Origin: Oscillospiraceae bacterium
GTDB taxonomy: Bacteria > Bacillota > Clostridia > Oscillospirales > Oscillospiraceae
Reading direction: 5' to 3'
Assembly (NCBI GenBank): GCA_017461445.1
Contig: JAFTXW010000002.1
Coordinates: forward strand, 62,001 to 126,000
DNA length: 64,000 bases
The notes under the pieces were generated by a model. The model searched no databases and was not told the origin of the DNA. It saw nothing but the letters and a program-made list of their open reading frames with translations. The number at the start of each line of letters is the position of its first letter. Position 1 is the stretch's first letter. Below, piece after piece: positions 16,284 to 25,180 of this stretch. Position numbers and translations under genes: made by a program.

Positions 16284-16309
16284 CCCCGGTACCAAAGCCG
16301 GGGTTTTTT
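16284..16309 (+). terminator. Intrinsic terminator after the TetM-like remnant
   Basis: CCCCGG, an 8-nt loop, CCGGGG, then TTTTTT. With the promoter at 16132 it would define a transcript of about 140 nt. Confidence 0.85.
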
Positions 16310-16341
16310 CATGCCCTGCGGAAGGAAAACTATTTCAAGGA

Positions 16342-16410
16342 ATAAAAATACCACCATATGTTGTGGTTTCGGCAGAACAGAAACCGCAGCATATGGTGTT
16401 TGGTTTTTGA
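16342..16410 (-). terminator. Terminator of the cobalamin operon (minus strand)
   Basis: Long stem with arms CACCATATG-CTG-CGGTTTC and GAAACC-ACA-ACATATGGTG, followed on the minus strand by GTATTTTTATT, about 90 nt after the cobC stop. Confidence 0.8.
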
Positions 16411-16491
16411 GATTCGGCTTTGTAGCCGTTTTCAGCGGTAGAAACGAGGTAGGCATCGATGAACACTTTTCTGTCGGCTACAAAGGCAAAT

Positions 16492-17028
16492 TTAGAGTTG
16501 CCTATAGTTCTCCGCTTCAAGAACATATCCACATCCCGGCTTGGGCTGCCACTGATAGCGGTTCTTATTTTCTTCCGGGAACAAATTTTCCATAATGGCG
16601 GCAATGACACCACCGTGGGTGATGATACAGGTGTTCTCTTTGATTTCGGAGAATGCATTGAGCACACGCTCTTTCATCTGTACGCCGCTTTCGCCATTTG
16701 GTGGGATGTTGGCATCGTTATCCCCGGTGAGCCATGCTTGGTAATCCGGGGTATCTTTCAGCTGCTCGTAGCTGTGCATTTCAAAGGTGCCGAAGTCTAC
16801 TTCCCGGAATCGGGGATCGATTTCGTAAGGAACATCACCAAACAGAACCCGTAGCGTTTCGTTGGTCCGTTTCATGCCACTGGTGATGAAGCGGACATTT
16901 TTGATGTCATAATGGACACTGCGCAGTTCTTCTTTGCCCCCATCGGACAGGGGTAGGTCGGTACTGCCGCAGTAGAGGTGCTTTTCATTGGCCTCGGTTC
17001 TTCCGTGGCGAATCAGGTATATAGTCAT
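16492..17028 (-). CDS. cobC: Alpha-ribazole phosphatase (histidine phosphatase)
   Basis: The 178-aa product begins MTIYLIRHGRTEANE, the RHG motif of the histidine phosphatase branch. It has the second catalytic His in CIITHGGVIAAIM and an acidic FREVDFGTFE motif. In the nucleotide-loop assembly pathway CobC removes the phosphate of alpha-ribazole-5'-phosphate or of adenosylcobalamin-5'-phosphate. It is the last gene of the operon and overlaps the short cobU by 4 bp. Confidence 0.85.
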   Translation of the reverse strand: MTIYLIRHGRTEANEKHLYCGSTDLPLSDGGKEELRSVHYDIKNVRFITSGMKRTNETLRVLFGDVPYEIDPRFREVDFGTFEMHSYEQLKDTPDYQAWLTGDNDANIPPNGESGVQMKERVLNAFSEIKENTCIITHGGVIAAIMENLFPEENKNRYQWQPKPGCGYVLEAENYRQL

Positions 17029-17387
17029 TTCAATCTCTGCTCCAATCCACAGAAGATCCGACTGACCTGTTTTGCTTCCTGGCTCAAATACTGGGCAAGT
17101 CTACCAGTACGCTGCCGCCATGCCCGATTCTCTGCGCCCATTGGAACCACACCGCAGAAGATATCCTGGAGAATCAGAATGCTGTCCTGCCATTCGTCTT
17201 GATGGGTTTCAAAATAGCCAATGGGGTCATCGCACAAAGCAGTAAATTCTTCAATCTTGTAGATGCACCGATTGGAAAAGTCGATTTCGGCCTTGTCGCA
17301 GTTATACACATCGCTATCCGTGATGTCAAATGTATCTTTAACGAAATCCATTTTCCCTTGATAAGCACCACCAATGACTAAAATCAT
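17025..17387 (-). CDS. Short CobU-like nucleotide-binding protein
   Basis: The 120-aa product starts MILVIGGAYQGKMDF, a P-loop that lacks the usual final Ser/Thr after GK. It ends with DIFCGVVPMGAENRAWRQRTGRLAQYL, matching the C-terminal part of CobU (GSGIVPMDAEDRAYRERVGR-like). It is about 60 aa shorter than a normal CobU, and a full-length one is encoded at 18596. It may be a specialised kinase-like or guanylyltransferase-like subunit. It overlaps its neighbours by 4 bp on both sides, so it is in the operon. Confidence 0.7.
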   Translation of the reverse strand: MILVIGGAYQGKMDFVKDTFDITDSDVYNCDKAEIDFSNRCIYKIEEFTALCDDPIGYFETHQDEWQDSILILQDIFCGVVPMGAENRAWRQRTGRLAQYLSQEAKQVSRIFCGLEQRLK

Positions 17388-17848
17388 ACAATCATCTCCA
17401 ATAGTTGTTGCAGCGCAACCTGCGTGGCTTGATTACGGACATCTTCTCTGCTTCCAGAAAAATGATACTCCCTTACAGTTGTGTTATCATGAAAAGCTGT
17501 ACCTACAAACACCGTACCTACAGCATTTCCGTATTCATCGCCGCCTGGTCCAGCCAGACCGGTGACAGAAATTGCTGCATCCGCCTGCAAAAGCTTTTGT
17601 ATGCCAATCACCATCTGCTCAGCAACCTGATAGGATACAGGCCCATACAAATTCAGTGTTTCGGACCTCACTCCCAAAATATGCTCCTTGACCCAGTTGG
17701 CATAGCAGATCACGCCACCCTTGTAAACAGTAGAACTACCGGAAATCGCAGTGATGGCTGCTCCGATCCCACCCCCAGTGCAACTTTCAGCGGTAGTCAA
17801 AGAATAACCCTGCAAAGCAATCAGCAGTTTCTCACATAATTTCATCAT
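17384..17848 (-). CDS. pncC: PncC/CinA-C nicotinamide-nucleotide amidase
   Basis: The 154-aa product is a stand-alone CinA C-terminal domain (TAESCTGGGIGAAITAISGSS, YANWVKEHILGV, VTGLAGPGGDEYGNAVGTV). The ATG at 17848 is chosen because AAGGAGCG lies ahead of it; a longer start would run back into cobS. PncC deamidates NMN to nicotinate mononucleotide. NaMN is the phosphoribosyl donor that CobT uses, which gives a direct reason for this gene to be in the operon (inference). Confidence 0.85.
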   Translation of the reverse strand: MMKLCEKLLIALQGYSLTTAESCTGGGIGAAITAISGSSTVYKGGVICYANWVKEHILGVRSETLNLYGPVSYQVAEQMVIGIQKLLQADAAISVTGLAGPGGDEYGNAVGTVFVGTAFHDNTTVREYHFSGSREDVRNQATQVALQQLLEMIV

Positions 17849-17861
17849 ATCAATTCGCTCC

Positions 17862-18599
17862 TTACAGCAATGCAAACACCGCCGCAGCGGCCAATTCGCC
17901 AAGAGTCAGTGCATAGCCGGAAATATCACCGTTCATACCTTCCAGCGATTTATAGGCTCGACGAAGAGCAAAGCCATATCCGACCAAGCCACCGATCAAA
18001 GCAAAACCATACTTACCGCAGAGCACAAAACCTGCCGCAAGGAAAGCTACAAGCATGACAGTCAGCACCACCATGTAGGATTTGGGTTTCTTTTGGTCTG
18101 CATACTGACTGGTAGACATAGGCTTCAGTCCGGTCACCGCCAAAGCGGAACAACAGCGGCTTACTGCGGGGACGAAAATTAAAATGGGGTAATTTGCATC
18201 TGCCGGAGCAGACGCAAAGACCGCAAACTGGGCAATCATCAAAAGCACGATGCCAATAACAGCGAAACTGCCCACATGGGAGTCTTTGAGGATCTCCCTT
18301 CTGCGCTCCAGATCCCGCCAGGATTTTACCGCATCGGTCACATCCATATAGCCGTCCAGATGGAGAAATCCGGTGACAATATAGGGATAGGCGCAGAGGA
18401 TCAGCGCCGTAACCAAGGCTGGCAGATTCAGCAGCCTGCAAAGCCAAGCTAGCACTGCCCAAATTGCGCCGATCTCCAAACCCACAACGGGCAAGAACAG
18501 GAGCATTTTATCCTTTGCTTTTTCATCCCACACCTGGGGCGCAGGGATGGCGCAGAACATACTCTGGCACATAGCAAGCGCATGAAGATATGTTTTCAT
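17862..18599 (-). CDS. cobS: Adenosylcobinamide-GDP ribazoletransferase (cobalamin synthase)
   Basis: The 245-aa integral membrane protein has about six hydrophobic segments and the family motifs FLHLDGYMDVTDA and DSHVGSFAVIG. It joins adenosylcobinamide-GDP to alpha-ribazole or its phosphate. The ATG at 18599 overlaps the cobU stop (ATGA), which decides the start over the upstream GTG. Confidence 0.9.
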   Translation of the reverse strand: MKTYLHALAMCQSMFCAIPAPQVWDEKAKDKMLLFLPVVGLEIGAIWAVLAWLCRLLNLPALVTALILCAYPYIVTGFLHLDGYMDVTDAVKSWRDLERRREILKDSHVGSFAVIGIVLLMIAQFAVFASAPADANYPILIFVPAVSRCCSALAVTGLKPMSTSQYADQKKPKSYMVVLTVMLVAFLAAGFVLCGKYGFALIGGLVGYGFALRRAYKSLEGMNGDISGYALTLGELAAAAVFALL

Positions 18600-19141
18600 A
18601 TGCACAGATCCCCTTTGTGAATAATCGGCTGTCCGGCAGATACTTCGATGACAGTATCGCAGGTCTTTGCAAGGCGGCGGTCAATATCCGCCAAACATTT
18701 GCGGTATATTTCGGTGCTTTCCGAATACCTTTCAGCATCCGAATAGATGTAATCGCTGACGAATACCGCATGCCGGACGGTTTGGGAAAACTCTACCAAC
18801 TCATCGGCACAGCGGTTCGCCCCAGCCAGATCCATTTCATAATTCTTTTCCACCGGGAACAGAGAATTTTGAATTAAAGATGTAACACTGTCCACCAGGA
18901 ACACGCCATTCTTATCGGCAATTTTCAAGCAGTCCATGATGTTCCGGAAGCATTCCACGGTCTCGAAGCCCATACCTTCCCGGTCTGCCAGATGTCGCCG
19001 GATTCGGTCATTATCTTCGCTACCTGTAGAAATCATGGTAGCTACATAGTAGTGTCTTCCGCCTTTGGAGAGAGCAACCGATAAGTCCTGTGCCAAAGAG
19101 GATTTACCGCATTTCGCACCACCGGAAATGAAATAGGTCAT
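18596..19141 (-). CDS. cobU: Adenosylcobinamide kinase/guanylyltransferase
   Basis: The 181-aa product has the CobU P-loop ISGGAKCGKSSLAQ, then YYVATM and the HLADREGMGFETVE region. DSVTSLIQN and VSDYIYSDAERYSESTEIYR follow. It phosphorylates adenosylcobinamide and then transfers GMP. It overlaps cobT and cobS by 4 bp each. Confidence 0.88.
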   Translation of the reverse strand: MTYFISGGAKCGKSSLAQDLSVALSKGGRHYYVATMISTGSEDNDRIRRHLADREGMGFETVECFRNIMDCLKIADKNGVFLVDSVTSLIQNSLFPVEKNYEMDLAGANRCADELVEFSQTVRHAVFVSDYIYSDAERYSESTEIYRKCLADIDRRLAKTCDTVIEVSAGQPIIHKGDLCI

Positions 19142-20226
19142 TTCGCGCCCTCCACGGTGAACTTATCGCCCTCCCGAATTTCATCAAGGTAGCCGTCATC
19201 AATACCAGCCTGATCAAAGGTTGCCATATCGTTGATAATGGCGCAGGCGGCTTCCAAAATTTCAAATGCCAGCGGACAGCCGCTACCCTCGCCCAGCCGC
19301 ATACCCAGCAGGAACATAGGCTGCAGATTCATAGCATCCATGGCAAGCTTGTAGCCGATCTCGTAGGATGCGTGACTGGGTATAAAATACTGGACGCTAT
19401 TGGGGCAAAGCTTGTAAGCACACAAAGCCGCCACCGCAGAGATAAAACCATCGATGACCACCGGGCAGCGCTTTTCCGCGCAACCAAGGAACGCACCACA
19501 CATAGCGGCAATATCGAAGCCACCCACCTTGGCAAGTATATCGATCACATCATTCTTATTCGGGTTGTTGATGGCAATGGCATCCTTGATAACCTGCTTC
19601 TTTTTAAGGAAGCTCTGATCCGTAATGCCGCCCCCGCGACCGGTCACCGCATCCACATCCGCATCCAGCAGAACGGAGAGCACTGCGGAGGAAGTGGTCG
19701 TATTGCCGATACCCATTTCGCCAATGCCGATCACATCCGCATCGGTTGCCTTCGCCAGTTCATAGCCGATCAAAACGGCTTGTTCTGCCTGTGCCCTTGT
19801 CATGGCAGGACCTTTTACAATATTCTGAGTGCCGTAGGCGATCTTCTTATTCAGCACCTTGGGTTCTTTGATATCCGCTTTGACACCCACATCGCATACG
19901 GTGATCTCGCATCCGAAGTGCTTGCAGAGGGTAGAGGCGCCAGTCTTGTGCCGAGTTAGGTTGATGGTCTGCATCAGGGTCACAGACTGGGGAGCGGAGG
20001 AAACTCCTTCCTCCACCACACCGTTGTCAGCCGCGAATACCAAAAGGTGCTTCTTTTCGATTTTGTTATGTACCTTGCCGGTAATACCTGCCAACTGGAT
20101 AGACAGTTCTTCCAATCTTCCCAAACTTCCGGGAGGTTTGGCAAGCTGGGCCTGCCGCTCCCGAGCGGCTGCCATGGCAAATTCGTCCAAAGGTGCGACA
20201 GAAACAATCATTGTCTGCAAATCCAT
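19138..20226 (-). CDS. cobT: Nicotinate-nucleotide:dimethylbenzimidazole phosphoribosyltransferase
   Basis: The 362-aa product has KPPGSLGRLEEL, FAADNGVVEEGVSSAPQSVT and the GEMGIGNTTTSSAV motif typical of CobT. It makes alpha-ribazole-5'-phosphate (or another lower-ligand nucleotide) from NaMN. Start: ATG at 20226 is used; a GTG at 20235 that overlaps the previous stop is also possible. No bluB or bza genes for making the lower base are in the window. Confidence 0.92.
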   Translation of the reverse strand: MDLQTMIVSVAPLDEFAMAAARERQAQLAKPPGSLGRLEELSIQLAGITGKVHNKIEKKHLLVFAADNGVVEEGVSSAPQSVTLMQTINLTRHKTGASTLCKHFGCEITVCDVGVKADIKEPKVLNKKIAYGTQNIVKGPAMTRAQAEQAVLIGYELAKATDADVIGIGEMGIGNTTTSSAVLSVLLDADVDAVTGRGGGITDQSFLKKKQVIKDAIAINNPNKNDVIDILAKVGGFDIAAMCGAFLGCAEKRCPVVIDGFISAVAALCAYKLCPNSVQYFIPSHASYEIGYKLAMDAMNLQPMFLLGMRLGEGSGCPLAFEILEAACAIINDMATFDQAGIDDGYLDEIREGDKFTVEGAK

Positions 20227-20231
20227 TCTTG

Positions 20232-20507
20232 TCACTCGCTTTCTTTACGGTTCGCCTTTGCCAGTTCTGCCAAAGCACTGAATTTTGCCAGAATATACTC
20301 ATATCCCTTTGGGTTATGGGGCAAAGTGCAGTTGGTGCAGTTTTTGATTCCCTTGTCCGTATAGGAGCAGTTACCGCCGCATTGATCACCCAGTGTGTAC
20401 AACGGGCAATAACAGAACAGGCAGTTAAATTCGTTATCGTCCTTTACCTTGTGGCAAGGAAAATACTTGCACGCACGATTCTGAAAAAAGCGGTAGGAAT
20501 TTTCCAT
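20232..20507 (-). CDS. Cysteine-rich small-domain protein
   Basis: The 91-aa product has eleven Cys, arranged as CKYFPCH, CLFCYCPLY, CGGNC and CTNCTLPH. This is the Cys-rich small domain (PF04071-type) often found in cobalamin gene clusters of anaerobes. It probably binds a metal, perhaps zinc, cobalt or an Fe-S cluster; the role is not established. It lies between the phosphomutase-like gene and cobT. Confidence 0.8.
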   Translation of the reverse strand: MENSYRFFQNRACKYFPCHKVKDDNEFNCLFCYCPLYTLGDQCGGNCSYTDKGIKNCTNCTLPHNPKGYEYILAKFSALAELAKANRKESE

Positions 20508-20512
20508 ATGGA

Positions 20513-21700
20513 TTACCTCCGATTCGCAGTCTTTTTTTCTTTAGGTTCTTTCAGTCCGGCCGCTTCCAGCGCCCGCGGCCAGGGACCCAAAGCACTTTTA
20601 ATCCGTATCTTTTCTATGGGTTCAAAATCCGCTTTTGTAGGCACGCGGCCCACCTCGTCGGCTTTTTTCCGCAGTTGCTGAACTGCCCATATTCTCCATT
20701 GGTCTTCTTTCAGGCTGGCTTGTCTTGGGATATTGGCCGATTCATCCTTATCCGCCTTTTTGATACTTGCCGAGGCTGGTACATTTGAAAAAATGGGCTG
20801 CAGCTCAGCAATATGCGTACCACTTTCCGGATCAGTACCGTGATCCCCGGTGACATACACATCATGCCAAGATCGAAGCAGCAGCGGGATGACCAATTCA
20901 TCAACCTTATGTAAAAAAGACTTCTTTTCAAATTCACATCTTCGGTGCGCTGCCTCATCTGCGCCGTTGATGTGCAGAAGGACAAAAGAACACCGTTTTG
21001 CCGCATCGATTGCAGCAACCGTCTTAGCCACCAAATCCGTATCCACATCACCTGTAGCACCGGGCACAGGGATGTATTCCATGCCCAACAAGCGGGCTAT
21101 ACCCTTTACAACGGGAGTCCCACAAATAACCGCAGCTTTTTGTGAAAAGGGGGGCATACTTCTGGACACGGATTGTCCCCAAGGAACCAGACACCGTTCT
21201 TTTGTGCGCTGAGATTGAAAGAGTTCCTCAACTGCAATACACCCCTCGGGCTGCAATTGCTCAGAGGGGAGTCCCCCACAAGCATAGGGTGGGTGGGTAA
21301 TCAAATCCGAAACAAAGGTCGCCATTCCCGGAAATACCAGCAAGCTCTTGTACTGTTCCAAGTGATAGTACCGGCAATTATCAACACCTTGGAGCGTTTC
21401 AGGTGCAGGTGCAGGAACCGTTATGCGTCCGTTTTCATCCAGGGCAAACCAGCTTCCCCGCAAAATCAGGTCATTGGTGTTTACCGGAATACCATATCCC
21501 AGTGCTTCGGCATACCCCCGCAAATACTTCGGCACTTTTTCTACTCCCAACAGTCGCAAAATGCAACCCAGGCTTTCCGGTTCCTGGCCCTTGGTGGTAT
21601 CGATGTGCTTCGTCAAATACATCCTCGACAGATTCGGATAGTCTGCAATGCGGAATCCAGAATCAGTCATACCGTCAATGATACAAAGTATTTTGCTCAT
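20513..21700 (-). CDS. ApgM-like (alkaline phosphatase superfamily) protein with C-terminal HNH-repeat-like domain
   Basis: The 395-aa product resembles cofactor-independent phosphoglycerate mutase of the archaeal type. It has LCIIDGMTD at the N-terminus, HINGADEAAHR and VTGDHGTDPESGTH as metal-binding motifs. Homologues are found in clostridial cobalamin operons, where a phosphatase acting on a ribazole phosphate is a plausible role (inference). Residues from about 325 form a separate domain (QWRIWAVQQLRKKADEVGR ... SALGPWPRALEAAGL). This resembles the homing-endonuclease-associated repeat, an unusual fusion for a metabolic enzyme. Confidence 0.7.
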   Translation of the reverse strand: MSKILCIIDGMTDSGFRIADYPNLSRMYLTKHIDTTKGQEPESLGCILRLLGVEKVPKYLRGYAEALGYGIPVNTNDLILRGSWFALDENGRITVPAPAPETLQGVDNCRYYHLEQYKSLLVFPGMATFVSDLITHPPYACGGLPSEQLQPEGCIAVEELFQSQRTKERCLVPWGQSVSRSMPPFSQKAAVICGTPVVKGIARLLGMEYIPVPGATGDVDTDLVAKTVAAIDAAKRCSFVLLHINGADEAAHRRCEFEKKSFLHKVDELVIPLLLRSWHDVYVTGDHGTDPESGTHIAELQPIFSNVPASASIKKADKDESANIPRQASLKEDQWRIWAVQQLRKKADEVGRVPTKADFEPIEKIRIKSALGPWPRALEAAGLKEPKEKKTANRR

Positions 21701-21708
21701 AGAGGGGC

Positions 21709-23172
21709 TTACACCTCCCGGTTCAGAATCCTATATACCAATTCCATGTCCAATCCTTCCCGGACAGCGTCTGCCAATTTGTCGTACTGCTGTTCCTTAT
21801 AGGCTTTCATATCAAAGGTTCCCAAAGAAGCAAAGTCGATTCCTTTCTGCTGACACAGAGCCTGTAATATGGTATCTGTTACACCGGGGGCATCGAAGAT
21901 TCCGTGAATGTAGCTGCCATAGACATTACCGTTTCCGGTCACTGGATTTAAGCTCTCCTCACTGCGGCCCATATGGATCTCATAGCCCTCATAGGAAATA
22001 CCATTTAGTGCGGACAGCATACCTTCGATGTTTACAAAGGTTCCACTGGTCTGCGTCTGTACCTTCTCCCCATGGAAAACCGTATCCATGGGCAGCAAGT
22101 CCATACCGGCAATTTTCGCTACTCCGGCAGCTTCAACCTGGTCAGGATCAGAAACCGTTCTTCCCAACATCTGATAGCCGCCGCAAACGCCGAACACTAG
22201 CGTTCCGGATGTTGCGGCTTTCAAAACTGCCGCTTCCAAACCACTCTGGCGCAGCCATTTGAGATCCGAAATGGTGCTCTTGGTGCCGGGAATCAGAATC
22301 ATATCCGGCCTATGGAGGTCTGCAACCTTGTCCACATACCGCAGGGAAACATTCTCATAGCGTTCGAAGGGGCTGAAATCGGTAAAATTAGAGATTCTGG
22401 GCAGACGGATCACCGCAATGTCCAGCAATTTCCGCTCATTGCCGCGATTAAAACGCTCGGACAAGCTGTCCTCGTCATCAATATCTACATGGGTATAGGG
22501 AATGACACCCGCCACAGGAACACCGCAAAGGTCTTCCAGCATTTTGATACCCGGCTCCAGAATCTTTTTGTCACCCCGGAATTTATTGACCACGGTACCT
22601 TTAATTCTGGCCCGTTCATCTTCCTCCAGGAGCGCCACGGTGCCATAAAGCTGGGCAAACACACCGCCCCGGTCGATATCACCCACCAGTAGAACGGGGG
22701 CATCCACGAGCTTCGCAAGGCCCATGTTGACAATATCCTCCTGCTTCAAATTGATCTCCGCAGGAGAGCCTGCACCTTCGATGACGATGATATCGTAATC
22801 CGTCGCCAGTGCGTTATAGGCATCCATCACGGCAGGGATGAATTCCCGTTTCCGCTTGTAGTATTCCATGGCCCGCATATTGCCTTGAACCACACCGTTC
22901 ACAATGACCTGGCTGCCTACATCGGTGGTAGGCTTTAATAGGATTGGGTTCATCCGCACATCGGGAGCAATACCGGCAGCTTCTGCCTGTACCACCTGAG
23001 CCCGGCCCATCTCACCGCCCGCTTCTGTGATATAGGAATTGAGAGCCATATTCTGGCTTTTGAAGGGAACAACCCGGTAGCCGTCCTGCTTAAAAATCCG
23101 GCAGAGTCCTGCGCACAGCAAGCTCTTGCCCGCGTTGGACATGGTTCCCTGAATCATAATATTCTTTGCCAT
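21709..23172 (-). CDS. cobQ: Cobyric acid synthase
   Basis: The 487-aa product has an N-terminal ATPase domain ([28 protein letters not shown]). A C-terminal class I glutamine amidotransferase-like domain has the Cys in [11 protein letters not shown] and a His in [10 protein letters not shown]. It amidates four side chains of adenosylcobyrinate a,c-diamide. AGAGGT spaced 6 nt favours the ATG at 23172; another ATG at 23178 overlaps the cobD stop. Confidence 0.93.
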   Translation of the reverse strand: MAKNIMIQGTMSNAGKSLLCAGLCRIFKQDGYRVVPFKSQNMALNSYITEAGGEMGRAQVVQAEAAGIAPDVRMNPILLKPTTDVGSQVIVNGVVQGNMRAMEYYKRKREFIPAVMDAYNALATDYDIIVIEGAGSPAEINLKQEDIVNMGLAKLVDAPVLLVGDIDRGGVFAQLYGTVALLEEDERARIKGTVVNKFRGDKKILEPGIKMLEDLCGVPVAGVIPYTHVDIDDEDSLSERFNRGNERKLLDIAVIRLPRISNFTDFSPFERYENVSLRYVDKVADLHRPDMILIPGTKSTISDLKWLRQSGLEAAVLKAATSGTLVFGVCGGYQMLGRTVSDPDQVEAAGVAKIAGMDLLPMDTVFHGEKVQTQTSGTFVNIEGMLSALNGISYEGYEIHMGRSEESLNPVTGNGNVYGSYIHGIFDAPGVTDTILQALCQQKGIDFASLGTFDMKAYKEQQYDKLADAVREGLDMELVYRILNREV

Positions 23173-23174
23173 GG

Positions 23175-24215
23175 TCATACCTCTTTGATCGCACGGATCA
23201 ACATTTCATTTTCTTCGTGAAGCCGTACTGCTATTCGATACCATCCAGACCCCAAACCAATGTAGTTATCGCAGTTTCGAATGGCGATTTTCTTGTTCTT
23301 AAGTTTTGTATGCAGATCCGCATCTGCCAGAAACAGCAGGTAATTGGCACTGGATGGATACACACGAAATCCGCATTCTTCCAGTTTTTCTTTCAGCCAT
23401 CGCCGTTCCGTTGCAATCAATTCTTTTGTTTCCGCTAAAAATGCATGCTCTTGAAGCGCTGCAATACCTGCGGCTTGTGCAACACTTGAAACGTTCCAAG
23501 GCTGAGTGCTTTGGCTCATCTGTTCCAACAGTTCCGAATCAGAGCACATACAGTAACCCAGGCGAATGCCTGCCATACCATAACTCTTGGTAAAAGCTTT
23601 GAGAATGAACAGATTTGGGAATTTTGCCAGCATAGGTTTCAGGCTCTCTCCGCTGTCGGAAAGGTCGAGGAAGCATTCATCCACAAACAGCCGGATATTG
23701 CGGTGCTTACAGAAAACCAGAATGCTCTCCAGTAATACAGGCGCAATCGTTTTTCCTGTTGGATTATTGGGATTGCACAGGAATACCGCTTCCGGTTTTG
23801 TTTTGTCCAGAAAGTCCAGAAAACCTGCATCCAGTTCAAATTCCGTTTTTGGATTCAGCTGATATCGCAGAACGTCACAGCCAACCCGCTTCAATCCCAG
23901 CGCGTATTCCGAAAAGGTGGGTGCCAGTTCCACCGCTACCCGAGGCCGCGTCGCCTCGCAGTATGCATAAATCAAATCAGCCGCACCATTTCCGCAGAGA
24001 ATATACTCTTTCGGGACAGATTCAAATTCCGAAATTGCCTGAACCAACCGTCGGCAATAGGGATCAGGATATCTGTGCATATCCGGCAACGCTTTGCAGA
24101 TTGCATCCAAAATCCCTTTGGGTGTTCCGAATGGGTTGGTATTCGCAGAAAAATCCAGCAATACTTCTGCACCGTAAATATCTCCGCCATGGGGATTCTT
24201 GGTTTGATACAACAT
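23175..24215 (-). CDS. cobD: L-threonine-O-3-phosphate decarboxylase
   Basis: The 346-aa PLP enzyme of the HisC-like aminotransferase fold begins [24 protein letters not shown]. It has NPNNPTG and the PLP-binding Lys in [14 protein letters not shown]. Next to cbiB this indicates CobD, which makes aminopropanol phosphate for the linker, rather than a histidinol-phosphate aminotransferase. Its ATG overlaps the cbiB stop (TAATG). Confidence 0.88.
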   Translation of the reverse strand: MLYQTKNPHGGDIYGAEVLLDFSANTNPFGTPKGILDAICKALPDMHRYPDPYCRRLVQAISEFESVPKEYILCGNGAADLIYAYCEATRPRVAVELAPTFSEYALGLKRVGCDVLRYQLNPKTEFELDAGFLDFLDKTKPEAVFLCNPNNPTGKTIAPVLLESILVFCKHRNIRLFVDECFLDLSDSGESLKPMLAKFPNLFILKAFTKSYGMAGIRLGYCMCSDSELLEQMSQSTQPWNVSSVAQAAGIAALQEHAFLAETKELIATERRWLKEKLEECGFRVYPSSANYLLFLADADLHTKLKNKKIAIRNCDNYIGLGSGWYRIAVRLHEENEMLIRAIKEV

Positions 24216-25180
24216 TAGATCACCACCAATAACAACAATCTCAATCCGCCAAACAGGATCAGGGATAGGAAGGCCGTCACATAGAGCAAGCGGCAGGCGC
24301 GGGGAATATCTTCATATTCGATCTCACGCAAGGCATCGCCAATATACTTTTTCTTATGGAGTTCGCCGTGATACCACGCATCACCGGCAAGTCGCAGTCC
24401 CAGCAGACCTGCGCAGACAGATTCCGTTTGAGCAGAGTTGGGGCTGGCATGGTTGAACCGATCCCGCTTAAAAATCTTCCAACCGTTTTTTGCGTCCAGC
24501 TTCAGCAGCCATCCAGCCGCCAGCATGATAAGCGCGGAAAGCCGGGCAGGCAGATAATTCATTACATCGTCCATCTTCGCCGGCACCAGACCGATATTCT
24601 TGTAGGGCATTTCCACATAGCCGAGCATAGAGTCCATAGTATTGACTGCTTTGTAGAAAAAGCCAAGCGGTGCTCCACCTATTGCAAGGAAAATCAGCGG
24701 AGCTACAATGCCATCAGAAGTATTCTCTGCCACAGTCTCCACAGCGGCCCGGGCAACGCCTTTGTCGTCCAGTTTCGCAGTATCCCGACCAACGATCATG
24801 GAGACAGCATAACGGGACTTCTCAATATCTCCGCTTTGCAGCGCATGATATACTTTCATGCTTTCAACCTTTAGGGATTTGGTTGCAAGGATCTGCCAAC
24901 ACATAATGCTTTCGATGGCCAGTCCCAGCCAAACACTGATTCCATAACACAGCCAAAGCAGCAGTGCAGGTACTGCAGTGGAAACCGCAACAACCACTAA
25001 CCACAAAACACCGCCAGCGAAGTTTTCTCCTTTTACTGTTTTGGGGAAAATCTTTCGTGCCAGTTTTTCCATGGCGGAGATCAATTTTCCAATAAAAATC
25101 ACCGGATGCGGGATACTGTGAGGGTCTCCCACAATCAAATCGATCCCAAAGCCAAGCACCAATGCCAATAAAGAGTACAT
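24215..25180 (-). CDS. cbiB: Adenosylcobinamide-phosphate synthase
   Basis: The 321-aa multi-span membrane protein has the family start LGFGIDLIVGDPHSIPHPVIFIGK and the motifs AAVETVAENTSDGIVAPLIF and NTMDSMLGY. It attaches the aminopropanol (phosphate) arm. The ATG at 25180 overlaps the stop of the CbiJET gene and has GGGAGG upstream. Confidence 0.93.
   Translation of the reverse strand: MYSLLALVLGFGIDLIVGDPHSIPHPVIFIGKLISAMEKLARKIFPKTVKGENFAGGVLWLVVVAVSTAVPALLLWLCYGISVWLGLAIESIMCWQILATKSLKVESMKVYHALQSGDIEKSRYAVSMIVGRDTAKLDDKGVARAAVETVAENTSDGIVAPLIFLAIGGAPLGFFYKAVNTMDSMLGYVEMPYKNIGLVPAKMDDVMNYLPARLSALIMLAAGWLLKLDAKNGWKIFKRDRFNHASPNSAQTESVCAGLLGLRLAGDAWYHGELHKKKYIGDALREIEYEDIPRACRLLYVTAFLSLILFGGLRLLLLVVI

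Larger units (their letters stand above)
16275..16491. other. Intergenic region between remnant and cobC
   Basis: Apart from the two convergent terminators I see no supported gene. Some short minus-strand open frames run out of cobC, but they have no ribosome site of their own. Confidence 0.5.

Noticed and set aside
16335..16667. A 110-codon minus-strand frame at the 3' end of cobC
   Set aside because: It overlaps cobC in another frame and runs through the operon terminator, with no ribosome site.
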